Source: Bacteroidales bacterium
GTDB lineage: Bacteria; Bacteroidota; Bacteroidia; Bacteroidales; WCHB1-69
Length of the DNA stretch: 64,000 nt
Direction of reading: 5' to 3'
Assembly (NCBI GenBank): GCA_017535665.1
Contig: JAFXTS010000029.1
Span: forward strand, 1-64,000
Shown: piece after piece, positions 34,302 to 45,214 of the stretch
Position numbering within the stretch: position 1 is the first letter of the stretch
Layout of the letters: each line of letters opens with the position of its first letter
Notes under the pieces: model-generated
What the model was told of the DNA's origin: nothing
The model's input: only the letters and a program-made list of their open reading frames with translations
Database searches by the model: none
Made by a program: the position numbers and the translations under genes

Positions 34302-35407
34302 AGAAATTTTTGACTATCTTACTATTTATCGCCATCCTCATACCCTTTGCGAAGGCGCAAAACACTACCGACTCGAAGCAGGTCACTGTTGTTTATCTGC
34401 TCCCCCTCAACAGTACAGCCATAGAGCAGTCGAAGAGTGTGGGCATGAAGGAGTCGAAAGACATCGACCGCACCTTCGCCCAATCGGTGATCGGGTTTTG
34501 GTGCGGCGCACAAATCGCCTTGGACGAGCTGGCCGAAAAAGGTCACAACCTGAAAGTCATCGCTCGCGAGGTGAACGCTAACGACAGCTTAAAGATCGAA
34601 CGTATCTTTGAGGAAGAGGCCGTGCGCAACGCACAGCTCATCATCGCACCTGTAACGAAAAAAATGTTCCCGATAGTGGCGGCACACGCCAAAGAGCTGC
34701 GTATCCCGGTCGTCAACCCCATGTCGCCCAACAGCGAGATTGTGGAGGGCAACCCATTTGTTTACAAGATGTTCCCACATCCAGATGCCAAAGCCGCAGC
34801 CCTTGTGGAGCATTTCGAGAACGCCCATTTCATCATCTGGGGCAACCATCAGTCGGAGGAGTACACACGCTATTTCCAAGAGCACGACATCGCCTACACG
34901 GTGGTGGACGAGGAGAGTTCTTTCACCAGCCATCTGAAATCGGATGCTGACAATGTGGTCATCGCCTGTCCCGCACACACCAACGCCTACGCGCAGGTAG
35001 CCAATATGTTGGTGAACCGAAGCCGCATGCCCGAATTCCACTGGGTGCTGCCCGAAAGCCTGCTCAACGACAACGGCTTCGACCTCAGAACCCTCAGCCC
35101 CTTCGACCTTTACTTCCTGTCGGGCTTCTTTGCCGATGATCAGGGCGAGGATGCACAGGTGTTCTGCGACAAGTACGTACGCACGTACAGCACGCTCCCT
35201 ACCGTGAAGAACTTTGCCTACCAAGGGTACGACGCCACCTATTTCTTCTGCGAACTCATTATCAACAACTTCCACATCCCCAAAGATTTCACCCCGCTCT
35301 GCTGCAAACTCAAATTCCGCCGCGGCGACAAAGCCAACGGCTTCGAGAACTACGGAGTACGCTTGGTACAACTCAAACATTTGCAATATACAATCATTAA
35401 TCAATAA
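34298..35407 (+). CDS. Secreted type 1 periplasmic binding-fold protein
   Basis: A 369-residue protein with signal peptide MKKFLTILLFIAILIPFAKAQ. The two-lobe receptor-ligand-binding fold shows in GFWCGAQIALDELAEKGHNL, IIAPVTKKMFPIVAAHAKEL and IPVVNPMSPNSEI. No transporter genes adjoin. Some such folds (LpoA-like) regulate cell-wall synthesis rather than bind nutrients. It is coupled to the acyltransferase by a 4-nt overlap. Confidence 0.8.
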   Translation: MKKFLTILLFIAILIPFAKAQNTTDSKQVTVVYLLPLNSTAIEQSKSVGMKESKDIDRTFAQSVIGFWCGAQIALDELAEKGHNLKVIAREVNANDSLKIERIFEEEAVRNAQLIIAPVTKKMFPIVAAHAKELRIPVVNPMSPNSEIVEGNPFVYKMFPHPDAKAAALVEHFENAHFIIWGNHQSEEYTRYFQEHDIAYTVVDEESSFTSHLKSDADNVVIACPAHTNAYAQVANMLVNRSRMPEFHWVLPESLLNDNGFDLRTLSPFDLYFLSGFFADDQGEDAQVFCDKYVRTYSTLPTVKNFAYQGYDATYFFCELIINNFHIPKDFTPLCCKLKFRRGDKANGFENYGVRLVQLKHLQYTIINQ

Positions 35408-36433
<1,026 letters not shown>

Positions 36434-36445
36434 TTCATTAACAAT

Positions 36446-36487
36446 AAGGCAGATGCGGCAACAAAATCCCATCTGCCTTTTTTATTT
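36446..36487 (+). terminator. Terminator after gap
   Basis: AAGGCAGAT (36446 onward) pairs with ATCTGCCTT (36471-36479) and runs into TTTTTTATTT, ending 3 bp before the next ATG. Confidence 0.88.
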
Positions 36488-36490
36488 AGA

Positions 36491-37066
36491 ATGATCAATC
36501 TCCATTATTTTTTGAATGATGATGTGGTGGGGCTGGCTCGCGACCTGCTGGGCAAGTATGTGTTCACGCAGATTGACGGGCAGATAGCGGGCGGATACAT
36601 CACTGAGACAGAAGCTTATAAGGGTTTCAACGACCGAGGTTCGCACGCTTTTGGCGGGCGGCGCACCAAGCGCAACGAGATGATGTACGCCAAGGGCGGC
36701 AGGGCATACGTTTACCTTTGTTACGGAATGCACTGCATGCTGAATTTCGTCTCCAACCAAGAAGGCATTCCTGATGCCGTACTTATCCGCGGCATCATGC
36801 CGACCCACGGCGAGGAGCTGATGCTGAAACGGACAGGAAAAAACAAGAGCGGTCCTTCGCTGACCGACGGCCCCGGCAAAGTTTGCAAGGCTTTAGGTAT
36901 TACTTTAACAGAAAATGGTATTCTACTCAACAGCAATACTTTATGGGTTGAAGATAGGGGTAAAAGTTTTAGTGATAAAGAGATAATTATCGGACCGCGA
37001 GTAGGCATTGACTATGCTGGCGAGGATGCAAAGCTGCCATGGCGGTTTCGGGTGAAATTGGGTTGA
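36491..37066 (+). CDS. DNA-3-methyladenine glycosylase (AAG/MPG family)
   Basis: A 191-residue enzyme of the alkyladenine glycosylase fold: ARDLLGKYVF, the catalytic ETEAY block, GSHAFGG, RTKRNEMMYAKGGRAYVYLC and GPGKVCKALGI. It excises alkylated or deaminated purines for base-excision repair. Length is normal. The start lies directly after the gap terminator, leaving little room for a promoter of its own. Confidence 0.93.
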   Translation: MINLHYFLNDDVVGLARDLLGKYVFTQIDGQIAGGYITETEAYKGFNDRGSHAFGGRRTKRNEMMYAKGGRAYVYLCYGMHCMLNFVSNQEGIPDAVLIRGIMPTHGEELMLKRTGKNKSGPSLTDGPGKVCKALGITLTENGILLNSNTLWVEDRGKSFSDKEIIIGPRVGIDYAGEDAKLPWRFRVKLG

Positions 37067-37109
37067 AAATAATTATTTTCAAAAAGGAGTAAAATCCATA
37101 AAAAATGTG

Positions 37110-37117
37110 TATATTTG
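37110..37117 (+). promoter_or_regulatory. TAnnTTTG promoter element for atpD-atpC
   Basis: TATATTTG about 50 nt before the atpD ATG. Confidence 0.65.
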
Positions 37118-37131
37118 CAGCCGCTTTTTGA

Positions 37132-38673
<1,542 letters not shown>

Positions 38674-38681
38674 TCGGCACT

Positions 38682-38918
38682 ATGAACCTCGAAATCATCA
38701 CCCCCGGCAAGGAATTGTTCAAAGGGGAGGTCTCATTGGTGCAGCTTCCTGGACTCGACGGTCTGTTTGAGGTGCTCAACAACCACGCCCCGTTGATTGC
38801 CGCTCTCAAAGAGGGCAAGGTGAAGGCGACGGATGCCCAAGATCAGACTCTTTTCTTCGACATTCGGGGAGGGATTGTGGAAGTACTGGACAACCACGTG
38901 TTAGTTTTGGCAGAATAG
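38682..38918 (+). CDS. atpC: F1F0 ATP synthase epsilon subunit, short form
   Basis: A 78-residue protein: LEIITPGKELFKGEVSLVQL, FEVLNNHAPLIAAL. Only the N-terminal beta-sandwich is present; the C-terminal helical hairpin that inhibits ATP hydrolysis in other bacteria is missing, as is common in Bacteroidota. It is 8 bp after atpD and 2 bp before pcm. Confidence 0.93.
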   Translation: MNLEIITPGKELFKGEVSLVQLPGLDGLFEVLNNHAPLIAALKEGKVKATDAQDQTLFFDIRGGIVEVLDNHVLVLAE

Positions 38919-38920
38919 GA

Positions 38921-39583
38921 ATGGGAGTTTCAGACTTCATGCTCCTCGGTGCGAAAAAGTCACTCATTGCGTGGCTGCGCGAGCAAGGTATCACTGATGA
39001 GAATGTACTCAACGCCTTTGACGTGGTGGAGCGGCATCGCTTCATCCCCAATACTGTTTTGCTGAATCGTGCCTACGAGAACACGCCGCTGCCCATCGGT
39101 TGCGGCCAGACCATCTCGCAGCCTATCACCGTGGCGTTCCAATCGCAACTGCTGAACATTCATCCCGACGAGAAGGTGCTGGAAATCGGCACCGGCTCGG
39201 GTTTTCAGGCGGCCATCCTTTCCGCCATGGGGGCTAAAGTTCACAGCATCGAGCGGCAGTTGGATCTTTTCCGCCGGACCCGCATTCTGCTGAATAACCA
39301 ACTGAAAATCAAAAATGTGTTCATGTACTATGGCGATGGTTTCGCGGGGCTTCCCGACAAAGCGCCATTCGACAAAATCATCGTAACCTGCGGTGCGCCC
39401 AACGTCCCCCCTGCCCTCTTCCAACAGCTCAAAGTCGGTGGCATCATGGTCATCCCTGTGGGCGACGGCGTGCAACAGATGCTCCGCATCACCAAAATCA
39501 GCGAAAACGAATACAACACCGAGACGTTCGGTGAGTTTAAGTTCGTACCCATGTTACAGAAAACCGTTATTAATCAAAAATAA
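38921..39583 (+). CDS. pcm: Protein-L-isoaspartate O-methyltransferase
   Basis: A 220-residue AdoMet enzyme: RHRFIP, the substrate block IGCGQTISQPITVA, AdoMet site VLEIGTGSGFQAA and the late IIVTCGAPNVPPAL. It methylates isoaspartyl residues to start repair of aged proteins. Starts 2 bp after atpC, so it is likely in the atpDC transcript. Confidence 0.95.
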   Translation: MGVSDFMLLGAKKSLIAWLREQGITDENVLNAFDVVERHRFIPNTVLLNRAYENTPLPIGCGQTISQPITVAFQSQLLNIHPDEKVLEIGTGSGFQAAILSAMGAKVHSIERQLDLFRRTRILLNNQLKIKNVFMYYGDGFAGLPDKAPFDKIIVTCGAPNVPPALFQQLKVGGIMVIPVGDGVQQMLRITKISENEYNTETFGEFKFVPMLQKTVINQK

Positions 39584-39588
39584 TCACC

Positions 39589-40476
39589 ATGAAACGTTTT
39601 ATCACCTTCATCAGCCTATCCCTGTGCATCTTAATAGCAAGTGCACAGCAATCCGCTTTTCTCTCCATCACCAACACACAAAAGGAGAACTTTTGGGTAA
39701 ACATTAACGATTATTCCATCAACGAACAGTCGGCAGAAACCATCACCATCACCAACCTTGATGTCAACCACACCTACAAGGTGGAGATCATCTTCAACAA
39801 TCCCGAATACAACACCGTGTCGGCCACTCTCAAGCTGCAGACAGGATACAACAACTTTGCCATCAGCTACTACGACCAGAACAAGATGGGGACATTCGAA
39901 CCGACTCGCCGCACCATACAAGCCATGATGATTGTGGCCGCCAGCGATGTCGTGCGCCTCTCCACACCAGAGTCTGGCGAATTGGCCAACAGCAGCAACA
40001 ACAATTACAATGGTCAGATTGGACAGACAAGACCCAATTTCCCGAATCATCCCAACCACCCAAATCATCCCAACACGCCCAACAATCCTCCTCATCCCGG
40101 TTCTGGTGTTCCCACTCCCCCAACCCCGCCCACCCCTCCTACTACTCCTACTACTCCCACTCCTCCTGCTCCACCCGCTCCCCACGTCTATACAGAAATG
40201 GAATTTACACTTGCCTATCAAACTGTTGAAAACCAATCATTTGAAAACGACAAACTGATGGTAGCCAAACAAGTGGTCTCCGCACGCCCCATCCTTACCA
40301 GCCAAATTGTACGCCTCACCCAGCTCCTCACTTTCGATAAGGACAGACTTGACCTCCTGAAATACGCCTATACTTTCTGCGTGGACAAAAGCAACTACCA
40401 CCTCACCTATAACTTGCTCACTTTCTCTTCCGACAAGAAAGCACTCAAAGCCTACATAACAGCTCATTCACATTAA
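39589..40476 (+). CDS. Secreted DUF4476 protein with proline-rich linker
   Basis: A 295-residue protein with signal peptide MKRFITFISLSLCILIASAQ. A small beta domain (about 20-110) is followed by an Asn/His/Pro- and Thr/Pro-rich linker (about 145-200, repeats of NHP then TPPTPP). The C-terminal helical DUF4476 domain (about 203-295) has SFENDKLMVAKQVV and FDKDRLDLLKYAYTFCVD. Function unknown; likely periplasmic or cell-surface. Codons are uniform across the linker. Confidence 0.85.
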   Translation: MKRFITFISLSLCILIASAQQSAFLSITNTQKENFWVNINDYSINEQSAETITITNLDVNHTYKVEIIFNNPEYNTVSATLKLQTGYNNFAISYYDQNKMGTFEPTRRTIQAMMIVAASDVVRLSTPESGELANSSNNNYNGQIGQTRPNFPNHPNHPNHPNTPNNPPHPGSGVPTPPTPPTPPTTPTTPTPPAPPAPHVYTEMEFTLAYQTVENQSFENDKLMVAKQVVSARPILTSQIVRLTQLLTFDKDRLDLLKYAYTFCVDKSNYHLTYNLLTFSSDKKALKAYITAHSH

Positions 40477-40494
40477 TCTAAAAATCAAAACCTT

Positions 40495-41118
40495 ATGTTT
40501 ACTGGAATCGTAGAAAAAACTGGAAAAATCGTCAAGATAGAGAAAGAAAACAGCAACTATCATTTCACAATAGAGGTTGATTTTGCTGATGAACTCAGCA
40601 TCGATCAGAGCATGGCACACGACGGCTGCTGCCTCACAGTGGTGAAGGTGGACAAAGAAAAACGGCAGTATGTGGTGACCGCCATGGACGAGACCATGCT
40701 GAAGACCAATCTCGGCAGCTGGACTGTAGGTTATGAGGTGAACCTCGAGCGCAGCATGCGCATGGACGGTCGCTTCGACGGTCATATCGTGCAGGGCCAT
40801 GTGGACCAGACGGCTACCTGCGAGAAGGTGGTGGACGACAACGGCAGCTGGCGTTACTATTTCAGCTACGATACCGCCAAGAACAACATCACCGTGCCGA
40901 AAGGCTCTATTTCGGTGAATGGCGTGAGCCTCACGGTGGTAGATTCAGAGCCCGGCCATTTCTCCGTCGCCATCATCCCCTACACTCACAAGGTCACCAA
41001 CTTCCACAACTTCCAACCCGGCACTGTGGTCAACATCGAGTTCGACGTTTTTGGAAAATACGTACAGCGTTTGCTTGAGCAGTATTTGGCAAGTACAAAT
41101 ACTTGTATTTCAAAATAA
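40495..41118 (+). CDS. ribE: Riboflavin synthase, alpha chain
   Basis: A 207-residue protein with two lumazine-binding halves. MFTGIVEKTGKI opens the first; GCCLTVV, FDGHIVQGHVD and SISVNGVSLTVV are the hallmark active-site blocks. It dismutates two lumazines to riboflavin. No FMN riboswitch fits in the 18-bp gap upstream. Confidence 0.96.
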   Translation: MFTGIVEKTGKIVKIEKENSNYHFTIEVDFADELSIDQSMAHDGCCLTVVKVDKEKRQYVVTAMDETMLKTNLGSWTVGYEVNLERSMRMDGRFDGHIVQGHVDQTATCEKVVDDNGSWRYYFSYDTAKNNITVPKGSISVNGVSLTVVDSEPGHFSVAIIPYTHKVTNFHNFQPGTVVNIEFDVFGKYVQRLLEQYLASTNTCISK

Positions 41119-41127
41119 TAAGAATAA

Positions 41128-43359
41128 ATGATTAACATCATCCACGCCAGCGAAAACAACCTCAAAAGAGTTTCGCTGCAAATACCGAAACGGAAAATCA
41201 CCGTCTTTACAGGCGTTTCCGGTTCAGGGAAATCGTCGTTGTGCCTGGACACCATCGCAGCGGAAAGCCGCCGCGAACTCAACGAGACCTTTCCCAGTTT
41301 CGTACAGCAATATCTTCCCAAATACGGCCGTCCGAAGGTGGAGCGCATCGAAAACATGCCCGTCACCATCGTCATCGACCAGAAGAAACCCTCCTCCAAC
41401 AGCCGTTCCACCGTCGGCACCTATACCGACATACAGCCGCTGCTTCGTCTGCTGTTTTCGCGTGTGGGACAGCCTTTTGTGGGCTACTCCGACTCGTTCT
41501 CGTTCAACCATCCTGCCGGAAGCTGTCCCCGCTGCGCCGGTCTGGGTGAAATACGCGAGCTGGATATTCACAAACTGGTGGATTTCGACAAGTCGCTGAA
41601 CGATGAAGACACCATCCATTACATCGCCTTCGGCAAAGGCGGCTGGCGCTGGATACGCTACGCCCACAGCGGTCTGTTTGACCTCGACAAGAAAATCAAA
41701 GACTACTCGCCTGAAGAGCTGGAGCTTTTTCTTTATTCCCCCCAAATTAAACTGAAAAATCCTCCTTCCAACTGGCCTAAAACCGCTAAGTATGAAGGAC
41801 TTGTACCGCGTATGTACCGCAGTATCATCAACTCGGAAGAGGGATTGCTGCACGCTGCGGCCATCAACCCCATGCTCACCATGGGCACCTGTCCCGACTG
41901 TGGCGGCACCCGTCTGAACGAGAAGATTCGCTCATGCCGCATCAACGGAAAAAACATCGCGGAGGTGGACGACATGCCTATTTCGGAGGTGATGAACTTC
42001 ATCTCGGCCATCGACAATCCGTTAGCGGTGGATATCCAGCGCGAGTTGGCGAAGCGGCTGCAAGCCCTGTGCGACATTGGGTTAGGGTATCTTTCCTTGA
42101 GTCGCGGCACCGGCACGCTGTCGGGCGGCGAGGCACAGCGCATCAAGATAGCCAAATACATCAACTCCGCGCTTACCGACATGGCCTACGTGTTGGATGA
42201 GCCGAGCGTGGGGTTGCACCCGCAGGACATTATTCGGCTCAAACGGTCGTTGCAGCACCTGCGCGACCACGGCAACACCATCCTGATTGTAGAGCATCAC
42301 CGTGAAATCATCGCCATGGCGGAACACATCGTCGATATGGGACCGGCAGCAGGAAGCCACGGCGGAGAGGTAATGTACGAAGGTGATTATCAAGGACTTT
42401 TACAATCTGACACCATTACTGGACGGATGCTGCGCAGCAGTACGGAAATCAAGTCGGAAGTGCGCACACCGAAAGGGTTCGAGCATATTGAAAATGCCAC
42501 CTTACACAACCTGAAGCACGTGTCGGTGGACATTCCGTTGGGCGTGCTGACCGTCATTGCGGGAGTGGCCGGCTCGGGCAAATCGTCGCTGATGGAGGTA
42601 TTCCAGCAGCAATGCCCGAAAGAGACCATCTTCATCGGACAAAAGAACATCGGCATCAACCTGCGTTCCACCCCAGCCACCTACCTCAACATTTCCGATA
42701 CCATCCGCAAACTTTTCGCAAAAGCCAACAACAGCAACATCCAGCAGTTCTCCTTCAACTCCAAGGGGGCCTGCCCTGCCTGCGAGGGCAAAGGTGTGAT
42801 CGTGTCGGACATGGCCTTCATGGAATCCATCGAGACGGTGTGCGACGTGTGCGGCGGCACGCGCTACAATGCGGAGACGCTACAATATTTATATAAAGGA
42901 AAGAATATCGCCGAGGTGATGGACATGACGGTGGAAGAGGCGATTGCATTTTTTGAAGGCGAGTCGTTCCAGCCGCAGCTACAGGCGCTCAACAAGGTAG
43001 GATTGGGCTATCTGCATCTCAACCAAGCCATGACAACCTTGTCGGGCGGAGAGTTGCAACGCATCAAGCTGGCCTCCTACCTGCATCGCAAAGGCGAAAT
43101 CTTCATTATCGACGAGCCCACCGACGGATTGCACTTGGACGATGTGCGCAAGCTGTTGGCGTTGTTCAACGAGATGACCGACACAGGCAACACGCTGATA
43201 CTCATTGAACACAGCTTAGATGTCATCAAGCAGGCCGACTACCTTATTGAATTGGGACCCGGAGGTGGCGAGGCCGGCGGCGAACTGCTGTTCTGCGGCA
43301 CGCCACAGCAGATGCTATCGTGCGAGAAGAGCGTCACAAGGCCATATATGAAGGGATAA
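41128..43359 (+). CDS. UvrA-like ABC ATPase, short paralogue
   Basis: A 743-residue double-ABC protein. Walker A sites are FTGVSGSGKSS (K35) and GVAGSGKSSLM (near 488-498); signature LSGGE occurs in both halves (LSGGEAQRIKIAKY, LSGGELQRIKLASY). CPRCAG, CPDCGG, CPACEG and CDVCGG are the zinc modules. Full UvrA has about 940 residues; here the UvrB-binding and insertion regions are reduced, as in UvrA2/DrrC-type proteins linked to drug or DNA-adduct tolerance. It is not the housekeeping UvrA. Confidence 0.88.
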   Translation: MINIIHASENNLKRVSLQIPKRKITVFTGVSGSGKSSLCLDTIAAESRRELNETFPSFVQQYLPKYGRPKVERIENMPVTIVIDQKKPSSNSRSTVGTYTDIQPLLRLLFSRVGQPFVGYSDSFSFNHPAGSCPRCAGLGEIRELDIHKLVDFDKSLNDEDTIHYIAFGKGGWRWIRYAHSGLFDLDKKIKDYSPEELELFLYSPQIKLKNPPSNWPKTAKYEGLVPRMYRSIINSEEGLLHAAAINPMLTMGTCPDCGGTRLNEKIRSCRINGKNIAEVDDMPISEVMNFISAIDNPLAVDIQRELAKRLQALCDIGLGYLSLSRGTGTLSGGEAQRIKIAKYINSALTDMAYVLDEPSVGLHPQDIIRLKRSLQHLRDHGNTILIVEHHREIIAMAEHIVDMGPAAGSHGGEVMYEGDYQGLLQSDTITGRMLRSSTEIKSEVRTPKGFEHIENATLHNLKHVSVDIPLGVLTVIAGVAGSGKSSLMEVFQQQCPKETIFIGQKNIGINLRSTPATYLNISDTIRKLFAKANNSNIQQFSFNSKGACPACEGKGVIVSDMAFMESIETVCDVCGGTRYNAETLQYLYKGKNIAEVMDMTVEEAIAFFEGESFQPQLQALNKVGLGYLHLNQAMTTLSGGELQRIKLASYLHRKGEIFIIDEPTDGLHLDDVRKLLALFNEMTDTGNTLILIEHSLDVIKQADYLIELGPGGGEAGGELLFCGTPQQMLSCEKSVTRPYMKG

Positions 43360-43366
43360 TCAGCGA

Positions 43367-44059
43367 TTACTCCTCCTTCTCCCGTCCCTCTGCTTCGTAG
43401 TGCTTGTCCAACTCGTCGATACTGGTGAGATTTTTGGTGATATCCACGTTCAGGTATTGTCCGCCCTTGGCCTTCACTTTCCAAATGTAAACCCCATCGG
43501 TCTTCACCAAAACGCTGTCTGTCATCTGCCGTTTACGGCTCCAGGCACGCAGGGCGGTATGAGTTTCCTTATTGTACAGCCGCACATTGGCGGGGGTGCT
43601 CACCTTATAATCCACATAAATCATCGTACCCTTCGGCACATAGAAAGCATATTCGATTTCGTCATCAAATTGCAGTTCATTTTCATATACTAAAGTGCGC
43701 CGCACCGAAGCAAGATTTTCGGCAATAACCCCACGGAGCACCTGCCGCAGTGAATCAACACGGTACTTGTGGTGCGCACAGAACTTGCGGGCATCGTCAG
43801 ACAGGCCTGCCGCATCGTAAGTAAACATCAACTCATCGTATTGTTCCACCAGAAGTTGTAAGTCGTTGTCGGAAGCGGTGATACGATAACTTTTCAAAGT
43901 AGAAGGAGCCTCGTCCAACAATGATGAGGTGGACCAATAACTCTCTTTCACTTCGTATGGAAGTCCAAGAGTATCAACTGTATCTGCAGTTTTTTTTGAC
44001 GAACATCCTGCCAAAATCAGCATTCCTGCAATCATTATGCACAAACTACGAGCCAACAT
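43367..44059 (-). CDS. Lipoprotein of unknown function
   Basis: A 230-residue protein with a lipobox (LILAGC, cysteine 19). Helical middle (about 60-120) and a beta-rich C-terminus (about 125-215, YAFYVPKGTMIYVDYKV). It ends in acidic and basic residues. It follows nqrB by 11 bp on the same strand, where nqrC would be expected, but shows no NqrC feature such as a C-terminal SGAT FMN site. Function unknown. Confidence 0.75.
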   Translation of the reverse strand: MLARSLCIMIAGMLILAGCSSKKTADTVDTLGLPYEVKESYWSTSSLLDEAPSTLKSYRITASDNDLQLLVEQYDELMFTYDAAGLSDDARKFCAHHKYRVDSLRQVLRGVIAENLASVRRTLVYENELQFDDEIEYAFYVPKGTMIYVDYKVSTPANVRLYNKETHTALRAWSRKRQMTDSVLVKTDGVYIWKVKAKGGQYLNVDITKNLTSIDELDKHYEAEGREKEE

Positions 44060-44070
44060 CAGTATCCAAT

Positions 44071-45210
44071 TTAGAGGTTAATTCGATTTTTCATAAGACG
44101 TTTTTTCCTTTTCTTCACCGTAACCCGCACCACGCAATAGTCAATCAGCGGGGCGAACACATTCATCACGAGGATGGCGAGCATCATGCCTTCCGGATAC
44201 CCATGGTTGGCCACACGGATGACAATGGCCAGGATGCCCACCAGCAGTCCGAAGATATACTTGCCAGCGGAAGTGTGCGCTGCCGTGACGGGATCGGTAG
44301 CCATGAAGACGGCACCGAAGAGGAAGCCGCCCATGATGATATGTTGCCAGCCGCAGAACGGGGTAACGCCGCAATGGAACAGGATTTCGGCCATCGCCCA
44401 GCCCCCGAAGATGGCCGTCAGCATAATCTTCCAGCTGGCCACTTGCGTCAGCAGGAGGATGAGGGCACCGATAAGGATGGCGATTTTGGAGGTTTCGCCG
44501 ATACAACCGGGGACAGTGCCGACAAACATCTCCATGAACGAGGGCATCTGGCCGGTCGCACCGCTGGCAGCCAGAGCCAGAGGCGTGGCACCACTGACGG
44601 CATCGGGCGCGCCGGAAACCCACACCGCATCACCGGAAATCACTGACGGATAAGCGAAAAAGACGAATGCGCGCGCCACCAGAGCGGGGTTCAAGAAGTT
44701 GTAGCCTGTGCCGCCGAAAACCTCTTTGGCAAACAAGACCGAGAAGGCCGTGGCAACGGCCACCATCCACAACGGCACATCGGGCGGCATAATCATCGGG
44801 ATCAGGAAGCCGGTCACAAAGAAACCTTCCGCCACCTGATGTCCTCGCCGCTGGGCAAAAATCACCTCGATAGTGAGGCCTGATACATAAGTCACCACCA
44901 CCATCGGGAGCCACTTCAACAACCCATATCCCACACATTTCCAGAAACTTGCACTTTCACCTAAAGCAATGTAGTGCTGACTTCCCACATTCCAAATTCC
45001 AAAACAAAGGGCCGGCAGCAGGGCAATCATCACTGTTATCATCACGCGCTTCATATCCACCGCATCGCGCACATGGCTTCCGCTTTTCGTCACCGTTTTG
45101 GGAGTCAGGAAGAAGCTGTCGATGGCATCATACAACGAAGAGAGGAAATGCAACGGCTTGCCTTTCTCGAAATAGGTGCTGAATTTGTCGCTGAGTTGGG
45201 AGAGTTTCAT
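44071..45210 (-). CDS. nqrB: Na+-translocating NADH:quinone reductase subunit B
   Basis: A 379-residue membrane protein with about ten helices. The FMN-attachment threonine is T209 in DAVSGATP; RDAVDMKRVMITV, FGGTGYNFLNPALVARAF and MATDPVTAAHTSAGK are family blocks. It carries covalent FMN and riboflavin and moves Na+. Start is 4 bp after nqrA. nqrC-F are not adjacent. Confidence 0.95.
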   Translation of the reverse strand: MKLSQLSDKFSTYFEKGKPLHFLSSLYDAIDSFFLTPKTVTKSGSHVRDAVDMKRVMITVMIALLPALCFGIWNVGSQHYIALGESASFWKCVGYGLLKWLPMVVVTYVSGLTIEVIFAQRRGHQVAEGFFVTGFLIPMIMPPDVPLWMVAVATAFSVLFAKEVFGGTGYNFLNPALVARAFVFFAYPSVISGDAVWVSGAPDAVSGATPLALAASGATGQMPSFMEMFVGTVPGCIGETSKIAILIGALILLLTQVASWKIMLTAIFGGWAMAEILFHCGVTPFCGWQHIIMGGFLFGAVFMATDPVTAAHTSAGKYIFGLLVGILAIVIRVANHGYPEGMMLAILVMNVFAPLIDYCVVRVTVKKRKKRLMKNRINL

Positions 45211-45214
45211 GGCA

